Source of the DNA: Candidatus Poribacteria bacterium
GTDB taxonomy: Bacteria > Poribacteria > WGA-4E > WGA-3G
Direction of reading: 5' to 3'
Length of the DNA: 64,000 nucleotides
NCBI GenBank assembly: GCA_022822085.1
Contig: JAJECK010000096.1
Span: 32,584 to 96,583, forward strand
Positions 44,234 to 53,592 of the stretch are shown in pieces. Position 1 is the first letter of the stretch. Every line of letters starts with the position of its first letter. The notes beneath the pieces were generated by a model. The model was not told the DNA's origin. It saw only the letters and a program-made list of their open reading frames with translations, and did not search any database. A program made the translations under genes and the position numbers.

Positions 44234-45127
44234 ATGTCCCAAGAACCACAACAAGAATTGTATGATTTTAAACCGCAACACGATTTTTTTGTCGGCATTG
44301 ATTCAGACGGTTGCGTTTTCAATAGTATGGAGGTCAAGCATAACGATTGCTTTAGCGTGAACGTCGTCAAGCATTTTGGATTGGCATCTATTTCACGGCA
44401 GGTGCATCAGGCGTGGGATTTTGTCAATCTCTATTCCACGATGCGCGGCACGAATCGCTTTAAAGCAGTCCTGCTCGTTTTTGATTATCTGCGTGAAATG
44501 TCCCTTGTGCAGAAGATGGGTTTAAAAATTCCAGAATTGTCACACTTGCGAGAATGGACTGAAACTGAAACAAAACTTGGAAATCCTGCACTTCAGGAAG
44601 CGATTGATAACGCCACAGGTGAGAGACACGATGAGTTGAGTCAAGTTATGCAATGGAGTCTTGGTGTGAATGAAAGTGTTACGGAAATTGTCTACAATCT
44701 GCCACCATTTCCCGGTGTGCGCGAAGCACTGCAACGACTCCAAGGAAAAGCGGATGTTATTGTCGTTTCTGCTACGCCTGATGAGGCACTCAAACGGGAA
44801 TGGGATGAGCATGACATTGACCAATACGTGGCACTGATTGCCGGACAGGAAATGGGAACGAAAACGGAACATCTTACTATTACAACAAAGGACAAATATC
44901 CTGAAAACCACGTACTGATGATTGGCGATTCCCCCGGTGACCTAAAAGCAGGTCGTAGTGTTGACGCTCTGTTTTTTCCTGTCAATCCCGGGGCTGAAGA
45001 CACATCTTGGGCACACTTCCTTGACGAAGGCATAGATAGATTCTTTAACGGGCAATATGCTGGCGAATATGAAGACGAGTTGCTCAGCAAATTTCAGGAA
45101 TTGCTACCAGAAACGCCTCCGTGGTAA
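44234..45127 (+). CDS. HAD-superfamily hydrolase
   Basis: A 297-residue phosphatase-like protein. FFVGIDSDGCVFNSMEVKH carries the DxD nucleophile pair of haloacid dehalogenase-type hydrolases. VIVVSATPDEALKREW supplies motif II (Ser/Thr), and HVLMIGDSPGDLKAGRS supplies motif IV (GDSxxD). A large helical cap lies between motifs I and II. Its location between gnd and a 2-hydroxyacid dehydrogenase suggests a sugar-phosphate or phosphoglycolate-like substrate, which is inference only. Confidence 0.85.
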   Translation: MSQEPQQELYDFKPQHDFFVGIDSDGCVFNSMEVKHNDCFSVNVVKHFGLASISRQVHQAWDFVNLYSTMRGTNRFKAVLLVFDYLREMSLVQKMGLKIPELSHLREWTETETKLGNPALQEAIDNATGERHDELSQVMQWSLGVNESVTEIVYNLPPFPGVREALQRLQGKADVIVVSATPDEALKREWDEHDIDQYVALIAGQEMGTKTEHLTITTKDKYPENHVLMIGDSPGDLKAGRSVDALFFPVNPGAEDTSWAHFLDEGIDRFFNGQYAGEYEDELLSKFQELLPETPPW

Positions 45128-45163
45128 CACACCATAGAAAACTGACTAACGAAAGGATTATAT

Positions 45164-46111
45164 ATGAAGATTTTGTTACAACATCGAGTTGAGGGTGAAC
45201 AGCTAAAGCGGTTAGAAGACATTATTGGTGATGAACATACATACATAATGCCGGGTTCGCGCGAGGAAATCGCTGAGGAAGGTAAGGGGACCGATATTTT
45301 CTTCGGTTTTTGTAGCGAGGATATTTTTCCACTTCTACCGAATATCAAATGGATTCAGGCATCCAGCGCAGGTATGGACAAACACGTGTATCCTGCGATG
45401 CGTGAGAGCGATGTGATTTTGACAAACGCTGCAGGACTTTACGGTACACACGTCGCTGACCAAGCGTTTGCGCTTCTGCTCGGATTAACCCGCGGCATTC
45501 ACCATTTCGCACGGAACCAAGATAACCATAAGTGGGGTGGTAGTAAATCCCCTATGATTGAGATTGATGGGTTCAAAATTGGTATTGTCGGTTTAGGTGG
45601 TATCGGCATGCAGATGGCAAAACGTGCAAAAGGTTTTGATATGTACATTGTTGGTGTTGATGCATATCGCACAGAAAAACCTGATAATGTAGACGAACTT
45701 GTGCCAATGAGTAAACTATCAGAAACGATGAGTCGTGTAGATGTTGTAATGATTGCTTGTCCATTGACTGAGGAAACGCGCGGATTGATTAATGCTGAAA
45801 ACTTATCAGTGATGCAACCGACTGCATATCTGATAAACGTTGCCCGTGGTCCGATTGTTAAGGAAGACGAATTGATTGCGATTTTACAAGCCGGTAAAAT
45901 CGCGGGGGCAGGATTAGATGTTACCGAGGTAGAACCGTTGGATAAAGAGAGTCCGTTATGGGATATGGATAACGTTATCATTACGCCGCACGCTGCGGGA
46001 GGCTCTCAGCACCGTATGCGGCGTATCACAGAGTTTTTCTTGGATAACTTGGAACGCTATCTAAAAGGTGAAGAACTGAAAAATGTTGTGGATAAGCAGC
46101 TTGGGTTTTAG
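45164..46111 (+). CDS. D-2-hydroxyacid dehydrogenase (NAD(P)-dependent)
   Basis: A 315-residue enzyme interconverting a 2-keto acid and its D-2-hydroxy acid. The Rossmann motif is IGIVGLGGIGMQMAKRAKGF. INVARGPIVKEDELI contains the conserved Arg. The conserved Glu lies in GAGLDVTEVEPLDKESPLW, and the catalytic His is in VIITPHAAGGSQHRM. The substrate cannot be told from sequence. AACGAAAGGA precedes the ATG. The HicB-like gene follows after two bases, so the two are probably co-transcribed. Confidence 0.9.
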   Translation: MKILLQHRVEGEQLKRLEDIIGDEHTYIMPGSREEIAEEGKGTDIFFGFCSEDIFPLLPNIKWIQASSAGMDKHVYPAMRESDVILTNAAGLYGTHVADQAFALLLGLTRGIHHFARNQDNHKWGGSKSPMIEIDGFKIGIVGLGGIGMQMAKRAKGFDMYIVGVDAYRTEKPDNVDELVPMSKLSETMSRVDVVMIACPLTEETRGLINAENLSVMQPTAYLINVARGPIVKEDELIAILQAGKIAGAGLDVTEVEPLDKESPLWDMDNVIITPHAAGGSQHRMRRITEFFLDNLERYLKGEELKNVVDKQLGF

Positions 46112-46113
46112 TC

Positions 46114-46464
46114 ATGATCGAATACAAAGGTTATATCGGAGTCGTAGATTTTGATCCGGAAATAGACCTTTTCCATGGCACAGTGATTAATACACAGGAT
46201 GTGATTACATTCTACGGTGCATCTGTAGCTGAACTTCGTAAGGAAATGCAGAAATCACTTGACATCTATTTTGAGGTTTGTGAGGAACAAGGAAAAGTAC
46301 CGGATAAACCTTTCTCAGGAGAGCTGACGATCCAAACAAGCCTTGAGTTGTACTGTCGGATTGCCAAGAACGCCGCGCGTCGTCAGTTAGAGATAGAGGT
46401 TTATCTTCAAGAGATCGTAGAAAAGGCTGTTTCGGCAGACTCGCATGAAACCATAAACATATAA
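46114..46464 (+). CDS. HicB-family antitoxin-like protein (orphan)
   Basis: A 116-residue protein matching HicB: a partial RNase H-like fold (MIEYKGYIGVVDFDPEIDLF, HGTVINTQDVITFYG) followed by AELRKEMQKSLDIYFEVCEE. A ribbon-helix-helix/Arc-like C-terminal segment follows (ELTIQTSLELYCRIAKNAAR). HicB usually pairs with a HicA RNA-cleaving toxin encoded next to it. I see no HicA frame on either side; the flanks are a dehydrogenase and an AAA ATPase. It may act as a stand-alone regulator. Confidence 0.8.
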   Translation: MIEYKGYIGVVDFDPEIDLFHGTVINTQDVITFYGASVAELRKEMQKSLDIYFEVCEEQGKVPDKPFSGELTIQTSLELYCRIAKNAARRQLEIEVYLQEIVEKAVSADSHETINI

Positions 46465-46573
46465 AGAGATTGGCATTTTTGCCACGCAACTGCTGTAATG
46501 TCTACAACTAATGCAAATCTTATGATAGGACTCAAGGCTGGGAAAAACACTTAAATGTCTGAGAGGAAACATA

Positions 46574-48220
46574 GTGAGAAGGTTTGGAACACTGGGACCC
46601 GTGAACCCTGAACAGCACTATATTGTCGCACGAACGGAAGAGCTGACCGATTTCATCAAGCGCGTCAAAGAGGGACGTTATATCGTCATCTTTGCACCCC
46701 GGCAAACAGGAAAGACAACTTTCTTTCAACGCGCTCTTGCAGCACTTACCACTGAAGACCTAACCTATTTTCCCATTCAACTGAATTTTGAAATATATGT
46801 AGACTGTGACCGTACCGAATTTTACGAGTCTCTCGGCAAACAGATTTGCAAGGAAATTAAACGTGTATTCCAAATGCGCGGAGAGGAACTTGACGAAGCA
46901 TTAAAGCACTTTCTTGACAATGCCCAAATAACTAACCATCTGTCAATGATGGAGTTCTTTGAACAGGTGCAGCATTTCCTGAAGGCTGGGGAAAATTGGC
47001 AGAAAGTTGTTCTCATTATTGACGAGTTTGATGGCATTCCCACAACCGCCCTGAAAGGATTTCTGCACGCGTTCCGACATACTTACGTCACTCAGGCTAC
47101 GTTTCAATGTCCCCACAGCCTTGGTATTGTGGGTGTCAAAAATATCACACAACTGGATTATGATCGTTCTGTCTCCCCGTTCAATATTCAGGACGATTTT
47201 GCTTTGCCCAACTTTACACTTGATCAGGTGCAAGAACTCATCGGACAATATACAGACGAAGTAGGACAGACTTTCAACCCAGAAGTCCTTGAATCCATTT
47301 ACAAACAGACAGGGGGACAACCCTTCCTTGTCAACCGGTTCGCGCAGATAATCACTGAGGAACTGGATATCCCAAAAACCGAAACTATTACGTTGGCACA
47401 TTTTTCAGCAGCACGCCTCCAACTCGTGGACGAAAACAATACCAACTTAGCACATTTGACCACCAACATCCGTCGAAATCCCCGATTTGAGATTCTATTG
47501 ATGCGAATTATGTTGTATGAGGAAGGGTTGCCTTTCAGTCTACGCAATGAACTTATTAATGAACTTGCAACATACGGAGTTCTTGCAAGAGGTAATGATA
47601 GAATGTGTGAGATTGCCAATCCAATTTATTTACATTGCATTCTACAGGTATTCAAGCCGATAGTCAACGGATTGGAGGACGACTACTTTCCCCAAGACAC
47701 CGATGGAAATCAATATCTCACACCCGATGGACACATTCAGATGGAGCGCGTCCTGAATAACTTTATGGATTTCATTGCCCGCGCAGGATACAGGATCCTA
47801 CAAGTCCCTGAAACACCTCAAGAATTCATCGGACAGCATCTCCTCTTTGCCTACCTCGATCAGTTTGTTAGTAGCGTGAACGGGGTAATGTATTTAGAAG
47901 TTCCAACAGGACGCGGTAGAATGGATCTACTCATTCTACATAACGGAAAGAAATACATCGTTGAAACAAAGATCTGGAGAAGTGAAAGAGCGTATGCTGA
48001 AGGGAAACAACAGCTCGCCGCGTATCTATCAACAGAAGGCGTAATAGAGGGTTTCTACGTGGTGTTTGATCACCGCGAGGCACCTGAACCGCGCACAGAG
48101 ACAGAAACGATAGACGGATTAATGATTCGAAGTTACGTTGTTCCTGTCGTGCAAGAACGTCCTTCCCGTTCTGTCGAACAAGAGGTATTAGATTTGCTTG
48201 ATGAACCCGTATCCCAGTGA
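46574..48220 (+). CDS. AAA-like ATPase with C-terminal PD-(D/E)XK nuclease domain, paralogue 1
   Basis: A 548-residue protein starting at GTG (MRRFGTLGPVNPEQHY). The ATPase domain has Walker A FAPRQTGKTTFF (about residues 36-47) and Walker B KVVLIIDEFDGIP. A sensor/winged-helix-like part follows with the conserved PNFTLDQVQELIGQYTDEV and GGQPFLVNRFAQI. The C-terminal nuclease-like domain has GRGRMDLLILHNGKKYIVET with KIW, the D...ExK core, and then AEGKQQLAAYL. This matches the AAA-ATPase-like/PDDEXK_9 family, whose function is poorly known. A near-identical gene follows. Confidence 0.85.
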   Translation: MRRFGTLGPVNPEQHYIVARTEELTDFIKRVKEGRYIVIFAPRQTGKTTFFQRALAALTTEDLTYFPIQLNFEIYVDCDRTEFYESLGKQICKEIKRVFQMRGEELDEALKHFLDNAQITNHLSMMEFFEQVQHFLKAGENWQKVVLIIDEFDGIPTTALKGFLHAFRHTYVTQATFQCPHSLGIVGVKNITQLDYDRSVSPFNIQDDFALPNFTLDQVQELIGQYTDEVGQTFNPEVLESIYKQTGGQPFLVNRFAQIITEELDIPKTETITLAHFSAARLQLVDENNTNLAHLTTNIRRNPRFEILLMRIMLYEEGLPFSLRNELINELATYGVLARGNDRMCEIANPIYLHCILQVFKPIVNGLEDDYFPQDTDGNQYLTPDGHIQMERVLNNFMDFIARAGYRILQVPETPQEFIGQHLLFAYLDQFVSSVNGVMYLEVPTGRGRMDLLILHNGKKYIVETKIWRSERAYAEGKQQLAAYLSTEGVIEGFYVVFDHREAPEPRTETETIDGLMIRSYVVPVVQERPSRSVEQEVLDLLDEPVSQ

Positions 48221-48231
48221 GGGTTGGCTTT

Positions 48232-49827
48232 ATGAGAAGGTTTGGTACACGAGGACCCGTGAATCCAGAACAGCATTATGTTGTCGCTCGGACAGAGGAG
48301 CTCACTGAGTTCATTAAACGCGTTAAAGAGGGACGTTATATCGTCATCTTTGCACCCCGGCAAACAGGAAAGACAACTTTCTTCTATGCTGCTATGGATA
48401 TCCTCGCCACTGAGGAACCAAATTATCTCACTATTCACTTGGATTTTGAAGCGTATAGAAACCTCACACCGTTGGATTTTTACAGTAACCTCACCGAAGA
48501 CATTCGCGAGGAAATCGAGAATATTTACCATAAACGTGGAGAAGTCCCCCCTGAGGCGTTAAGAGATTTTTTAGAAAACACAACCCTAACTGACAATGTG
48601 TCAATGCTCAGAGGTTTCAGGACATTGGCGCGGGTGTTAGAGATTCAACAGGTTGTCATCCTCATTGATGAGTTTGATGGCATTCCTCCGGCAATCGTGA
48701 ATGATTTCTTGTATACACTCCGTCGCATCTATATCTCCAGAACTTCTCCCCGATGTCCGCATAGCCTTGGTATTGTCGGTGTCAAGAGCATCGTGCAACT
48801 TAACTATGATCGCTCTGTCTCCCCGTTCAATATCCAGGACGATTTTGCTTTGCCTAACTTTACGCTTGCTCAGGTGCAAGAACTTTTCGGGCAATATACA
48901 GACGAGGTGGGGCAGGCTTTCGAACCAGAAGTCCTTGAATCCATCCACAAACAGACAGGGGGACAACCCTTCCTTGTCAACCGGTTCGCGCAGATACTCA
49001 CCGAAGAGATGGACATTCCGAAAACTGAAGCACTCACAATGACACATTTTGCCCTGGCACACGGACAACTTTCGGAGGAACGGAACACCAACCTATCACA
49101 TTTGACAACCAATATCCGCCGAAACCGTCGCTTTGAAAACTTTTTGATGCGAATCGTCCTGTACGAGGAAGGGGTGCCTTTCACCCTACGCAATGAGCTT
49201 ATTAATGAACTCGCAACGTACGGAGTACTCACGAGAGGCACTGATAGGATGTGTAAAATTGCCAATCCAATTTATCTACATTGCATTTTGCAAGCATTCA
49301 AACCATTAGTCAACGGATTGGAGAACGACTACTTCCCCGAAGACGCTGATGGATTTCAGTACCTTACCGACACTGGACATATCCTGATGGAGCGGCTCTT
49401 GGATAACTTCCGAGACTTTATTGCCCGCGTTGGATTTAGGATTCTACAAGTCCCCGACACCCCTCAAGAATTCATTGGACAACACCTGCTCTTTGCCTAT
49501 CTGGACCAGTTCGTTACAAGCATAAACGGGACAATGTACATGGAAGTTCCAACCGGGCGGGGCAGGATGGATATAATCATTCTTCACAACCAGAGAAAAT
49601 ATGTCATTGAAACAAAGATATGGCGAAGTGATAGGTACTATGCCGAAGGTAAGCAGCAACTCGCCGCGTATCTGTCAACAGAGGGAGTAACCGAGGGCTA
49701 CTATGTGGTGTTCGATCATCGCGAGGCACCGGAACCGCGCACAGAGACGGAGGGAATAAACGGAATGACTATTCGGAGTTACGTTATTCCTGTGGTGCAA
49801 GAGCGTCCTTCCCACTCCGTTGAATAG
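48232..49827 (+). CDS. AAA-like ATPase with C-terminal PD-(D/E)XK nuclease domain, paralogue 2
   Basis: A 531-residue tandem paralogue. I set the start at the ATG at 48232, because MRRFGTRGPVNPEQHY then aligns with the first residue of paralogue 1; a GTG at 48217 would overlap the preceding stop. Walker A FAPRQTGKTTFF, Walker B QVVILIDEFDGIP and nuclease core GRGRMDIIILHNQRKYVIET with KIW are conserved. The region around residues 55-150 differs most between the two proteins, while the ATPase core and nuclease domain are nearly identical. The second variable part may set partner or target specificity. Confidence 0.85.
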   Translation: MRRFGTRGPVNPEQHYVVARTEELTEFIKRVKEGRYIVIFAPRQTGKTTFFYAAMDILATEEPNYLTIHLDFEAYRNLTPLDFYSNLTEDIREEIENIYHKRGEVPPEALRDFLENTTLTDNVSMLRGFRTLARVLEIQQVVILIDEFDGIPPAIVNDFLYTLRRIYISRTSPRCPHSLGIVGVKSIVQLNYDRSVSPFNIQDDFALPNFTLAQVQELFGQYTDEVGQAFEPEVLESIHKQTGGQPFLVNRFAQILTEEMDIPKTEALTMTHFALAHGQLSEERNTNLSHLTTNIRRNRRFENFLMRIVLYEEGVPFTLRNELINELATYGVLTRGTDRMCKIANPIYLHCILQAFKPLVNGLENDYFPEDADGFQYLTDTGHILMERLLDNFRDFIARVGFRILQVPDTPQEFIGQHLLFAYLDQFVTSINGTMYMEVPTGRGRMDIIILHNQRKYVIETKIWRSDRYYAEGKQQLAAYLSTEGVTEGYYVVFDHREAPEPRTETEGINGMTIRSYVIPVVQERPSHSVE

Positions 49828-49929
49828 GGTTATAGATGATGGACTTGATGAATCTATATCTTAGTCTTAGTGAGATTGAAGATAGTGCAAGACACAGAGG
49901 CCTCACACCACAACACAATTGGTTCACAC

Positions 49930-52053
49930 CTACGAATTATCTGTCTCAATCCGCACGGCACAGAATTTCAACTCCGGTTGTTTAGACACTGGATCAAACG
50001 CTGAATTTGTTACATAATTGGCATTCGTCTCTGAGTGGTAAAGATCACCCCAATGGAACGGTGTAAACAATAATCCGCGCCGAATAGTATCTGTAACACG
50101 TGCACGCGCATAACATCTGCCACGTCGTCCAACAAGATAAATCCATTCTCCATCTTCAACTTCGTTTTCCGCTGCATCGTCAGGATGAATTTCAACGAAA
50201 GGCTCAGGGTCTTTTTTTGTAAGTTGCGGTACTTTGCCAGTCCGTGTTCGTGTATGCCATTGACTCGCAATGCGACCAGTCGTCAATCCAAATGGAAATT
50301 CTGTATCAGTCGTTTCATCAGGCGGTTTGTAGACCGGTGTTTTAAATTGTGCTTTTCCAGATGGCGTGAAAAACTTCCTACGTGTATAGCGGCGGAGTGT
50401 TCCGGGGTGTCGTGGATTTGGGCAGGGCCAACGGAGCGATGTTGTCTTAAGTCGTTCATTCGTCATTCCCATCTGATCACAAGGTGTTCCAGCAGTCAAA
50501 AATCGGTATTCATCCCAAATCTCCTCGTGATTGTGAAAATCGAAATCTCGTTTGTATCCCATCACTTTAGCTACTTGTGAAAATATCCACCAATCAGGTT
50601 TCGCTTCTCCAGGAGGGTCAAGGAATTTCTCGCTTCGTACCACCAGCCGTTCACTATTTGTCATTGTTCCGCGTTTTTCACCCCACTGCGCTGCAGGTAG
50701 TAGCACATCTGCGTATTCAGCAGTTTCAGTCGGATAATAACAATCTTGCACAATCACCAAGTCAGCGCGTTTTAGTGCCGCTTGAGTAACCTTTGTATCA
50801 GGCATACTCACTGCGGGATTAGTACAGACAATCCAGAGTGCGCGGACATCCCCAGCAGCGGCTGCTTCAAACATCGGGACTGCAGTCAAACCCGGTTCCG
50901 GATCAATACTTCCCGGTGCAATTCGCCATGCACCTTCAAGATAGGCTCGGTGCATATCATTTGTCACTACACGATAGCCGGGTAGTTGGTGAGAAAGATA
51001 ACCTACCTCTCTACCTCCCATTGCATTGGGTTGACCTGTTAAAGAGAATGGACCTGAACCACTTTTACCTAACTCACCTAACTGAAGATGTAAATTGATA
51101 AGAGCATTGTTCTTTTCAATACCACTTGTGCTTTGATTTGTTCCTTGACAGTAAAAGCTGAGTAACCGACTGTTTGGTTTTGATAGAAATTCAACTATTT
51201 CATCAATACGACCAGGATGGACATCGCAGATAGAAAGCAAAGTCCCTTCGTTAAGATTTTCAAGTTGATGTTGATAAGCACTATAGTTTTCACTGTTTCT
51301 TTGGATAAAACGTCTGTCAACCCGTCCATTAATCAGTAGCCGTTTTGCGATGAGCTGTAGAAAAGCCACATCACTTCCTGGGGCAAGTGGTACATGTACA
51401 TCAGAAAATTCTGCTGTTTGTGTCCGGCGAGGATCTACTGCGATAATTCGGGTGTTAGGTTCTGATGCACGTCGTTTCCGAATCATTTGGAAAAGGACAG
51501 GATGATTAACAGCCATATTCGCGCCAATAATCAAAAACACATCGGCGTGCTGAATATCTTCGTAGCAAGTCGGTGGACCGTCTGATCCAAAAGCTTGCAT
51601 ATATCCAACTACCGCAGAAGACATGCAAAGTCTGCTATTGGTATCTATATTATTCGTACGTAGAAATCCTTTGAATAACTTATTGAAAATGTATGATGTT
51701 TCTGTGTCCAGTTGTCCTGATCCGTAAAGTGCAAGTGAGTCTTTTCCGTGTTCCGTTCTTATTTCTTGAAGACGATTTGCTGTATATGTTATAGCTTGTT
51801 CCCAAGAGACTTGACGCAAGATTTCTCTTTTGCTTTCCCGTATCATTGGGTATGCCAGTCTACCATCGTGATTCTGAAATACCTGTTTTAGATGTGCTCC
51901 TTTAGGGCAAAGCATCCCAAAATTTGGAGCAACATCATCGTCGGTTGAGATTTTTGTAATTTTATTATTCTCAACCGTTGCCCGGATTACACAGCCGACT
52001 CCACAATAGGGGCAGACTGCTTTACCTGTAGAATTCTTCACTGTTTTCTCCAT
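49930..52053 (-). CDS. nasA: Assimilatory nitrate reductase catalytic subunit (molybdopterin, [4Fe-4S])
   Basis: A 707-residue cytoplasmic enzyme reducing nitrate to nitrite with a bis-MGD molybdenum cofactor. The N-terminal cluster-binding Cys residues are in CPYCGVGC, with a later Cys in GMLCPKGAHLK. The molybdenum-ligand region NSRLCMSSAVVGYMQAFGSD has Cys, not selenocysteine, and matches the nitrate-reductase branch. GSGQLDTETSYIFNKLFKGF and HTRTRTGKVPQL are further family blocks. No flavin or ferredoxin domain is fused, so electrons probably come from ferredoxin. It is the last gene of the nirA-narK-nasA operon. Confidence 0.93.
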   Translation of the reverse strand: MEKTVKNSTGKAVCPYCGVGCVIRATVENNKITKISTDDDVAPNFGMLCPKGAHLKQVFQNHDGRLAYPMIRESKREILRQVSWEQAITYTANRLQEIRTEHGKDSLALYGSGQLDTETSYIFNKLFKGFLRTNNIDTNSRLCMSSAVVGYMQAFGSDGPPTCYEDIQHADVFLIIGANMAVNHPVLFQMIRKRRASEPNTRIIAVDPRRTQTAEFSDVHVPLAPGSDVAFLQLIAKRLLINGRVDRRFIQRNSENYSAYQHQLENLNEGTLLSICDVHPGRIDEIVEFLSKPNSRLLSFYCQGTNQSTSGIEKNNALINLHLQLGELGKSGSGPFSLTGQPNAMGGREVGYLSHQLPGYRVVTNDMHRAYLEGAWRIAPGSIDPEPGLTAVPMFEAAAAGDVRALWIVCTNPAVSMPDTKVTQAALKRADLVIVQDCYYPTETAEYADVLLPAAQWGEKRGTMTNSERLVVRSEKFLDPPGEAKPDWWIFSQVAKVMGYKRDFDFHNHEEIWDEYRFLTAGTPCDQMGMTNERLKTTSLRWPCPNPRHPGTLRRYTRRKFFTPSGKAQFKTPVYKPPDETTDTEFPFGLTTGRIASQWHTRTRTGKVPQLTKKDPEPFVEIHPDDAAENEVEDGEWIYLVGRRGRCYARARVTDTIRRGLLFTPFHWGDLYHSETNANYVTNSAFDPVSKQPELKFCAVRIETDNS

Positions 52054-52131
52054 AGTTATACTTAAAAATCCAAATAAGTTAATACTGTTCTACTGTGGTT
52101 CTTAATTGTTCGTTTTCAACACATTATTTGA

Positions 52132-53487
52132 TTATGCAGGTGCATTTCCTGCTTCCGCTTTCAAACGTCGTCTTTCTGCAAGTGCAGCAGCAAATGCTTT
52201 TTTCTCTGCATCTTGGACTGCTGGTGAAAACCTTACCAAAAGAGTTGCAAATGAAGCAATAATCACCATTCCGCCAAGGAAAAGTAATGCTTGTGGTGTA
52301 GTGATACTTTCTGATCGGAATAGAAAACCAGCTGCAACTGCCCCTGCGTTGCCTCCTGCACCAACAATACCTGCAACCGCCCCTAAAGCCTTTTTATTGA
52401 TAAATGGAACGATTCCATACGTTGCCCCTTCAGACATCTGCACAAATAGACTGAATACAATCATTGTTCCGATAGCAAGTAACAGGACTGACATTTGGGA
52501 AAACACCATAAGCATAATTCCTTCTCCCAATAGAACGATAAACAGGAATATGACACGACCTCTCAACCCTATCTTTTTTGCAAAGAAGTCAGAGAAATAA
52601 CCGCCTACGGTGCGTGCAAATATGTTCATAAGTCCGAACATGCCTGCTATGAGCCCTGCTGTTTTCACATCTAAGTGGAACCGGTCATGATAGTAGAGTG
52701 CCGCAACATTGTTGATGGTAAGTTCAACACCGAAACATGCTGCATAGATAAAAAACAGTGCCCAAACCCGATAATCCTTCATCGCGAGGATAAATGATTT
52801 CATACCTTTTCCTTCCGTAGGTTCAAGTTCACCTATTTCACGAAGTTCACTATAATCGCCATCGGGTGCATCTTGTGTTGTGAAGTAATATACGAATCCC
52901 ATAATAAGAAGTGCAATCCCTGGTATAATCATTGCCAACCGCCACCCAAGAAATTCATTCACACCAAAACTTAACACTGCAGTGAATATAAGTGGCATGA
53001 CCATTTGTGTTACACCACCACCCAAATTTCCCCATCCTGCTGTCGTTGCGTTTGCAGTGCCAACACAATTTGGAGCAAACATAACTGATGTGTGATACTG
53101 TGTAATAACAAATGATGCACCTATTGCCCCGATTGCCAAACGAAATAGTAGAAACGATGTATAATCTTGTGCAAGTCCAATACACATCACTGGTATTGAT
53201 CCGAGAATCAGCAACCATGTATATGCCTTTCGCGAACCAATGCGGTCGCAAAGTGGACCGATCAAGATACGCACCAACACTGTAATTGCTACAGAAGCTA
53301 TGATGGTATTTCCAACTTGTGCTTTTGTTAGCATTAAGTCTTCTCGCACAATTGCCATGAGCGGTGCAATTCCAAACCATCCAAAAAAGGCTAAGAAAAA
53401 AGCAAACCATGTCGTATGGAAAGTACGCATCTGAACCGACTTAAAACTAAATAACTTGATTTGTGTTGCTTTGTTTTTTATATCCAT
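52132..53487 (-). CDS. narK: Nitrate/nitrite transporter, MFS family
   Basis: A 451-residue major facilitator with about twelve membrane helices. FHTTWFAFFLAFFGWFGIAP at the N-terminus and the NarK/NrtP-type signature in helix 5 (NATTAGWGNLGGGVTQMVMP) identify a nitrate/nitrite porter. The loop DRIGSRKAYTWLL is the MFS intracellular motif, and helix 11 has GAVAGIVGAGGNAGAVAAG, a second nitrate signature. It sits between nirA and nasA, so its job is nitrate uptake for assimilation. Confidence 0.93.
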   Translation of the reverse strand: MDIKNKATQIKLFSFKSVQMRTFHTTWFAFFLAFFGWFGIAPLMAIVREDLMLTKAQVGNTIIASVAITVLVRILIGPLCDRIGSRKAYTWLLILGSIPVMCIGLAQDYTSFLLFRLAIGAIGASFVITQYHTSVMFAPNCVGTANATTAGWGNLGGGVTQMVMPLIFTAVLSFGVNEFLGWRLAMIIPGIALLIMGFVYYFTTQDAPDGDYSELREIGELEPTEGKGMKSFILAMKDYRVWALFFIYAACFGVELTINNVAALYYHDRFHLDVKTAGLIAGMFGLMNIFARTVGGYFSDFFAKKIGLRGRVIFLFIVLLGEGIMLMVFSQMSVLLLAIGTMIVFSLFVQMSEGATYGIVPFINKKALGAVAGIVGAGGNAGAVAAGFLFRSESITTPQALLFLGGMVIIASFATLLVRFSPAVQDAEKKAFAAALAERRRLKAEAGNAPA

Positions 53488-53592
53488 ATTTTACTATATT
53501 GCTATCCTTTCTATTGATGAAGATGTAAAATTTCTTTGAAGAAATCTTGATTTGATTCAGACAGTTTCAATGTTGAAATATGATATCTCCGA

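Noticed and set aside
49838..49990. Small open frame after the second AAA ATPase gene
   Set aside because: It overlaps the nasA 3' end on the other strand, lacks a convincing ribosome binding site and has no recognisable composition.
51500..51660. Selenocysteine in the molybdenum enzyme
   Set aside because: The molybdenum-ligand position reads Cys (RLCMSSAVVG) and no in-frame TGA is present.
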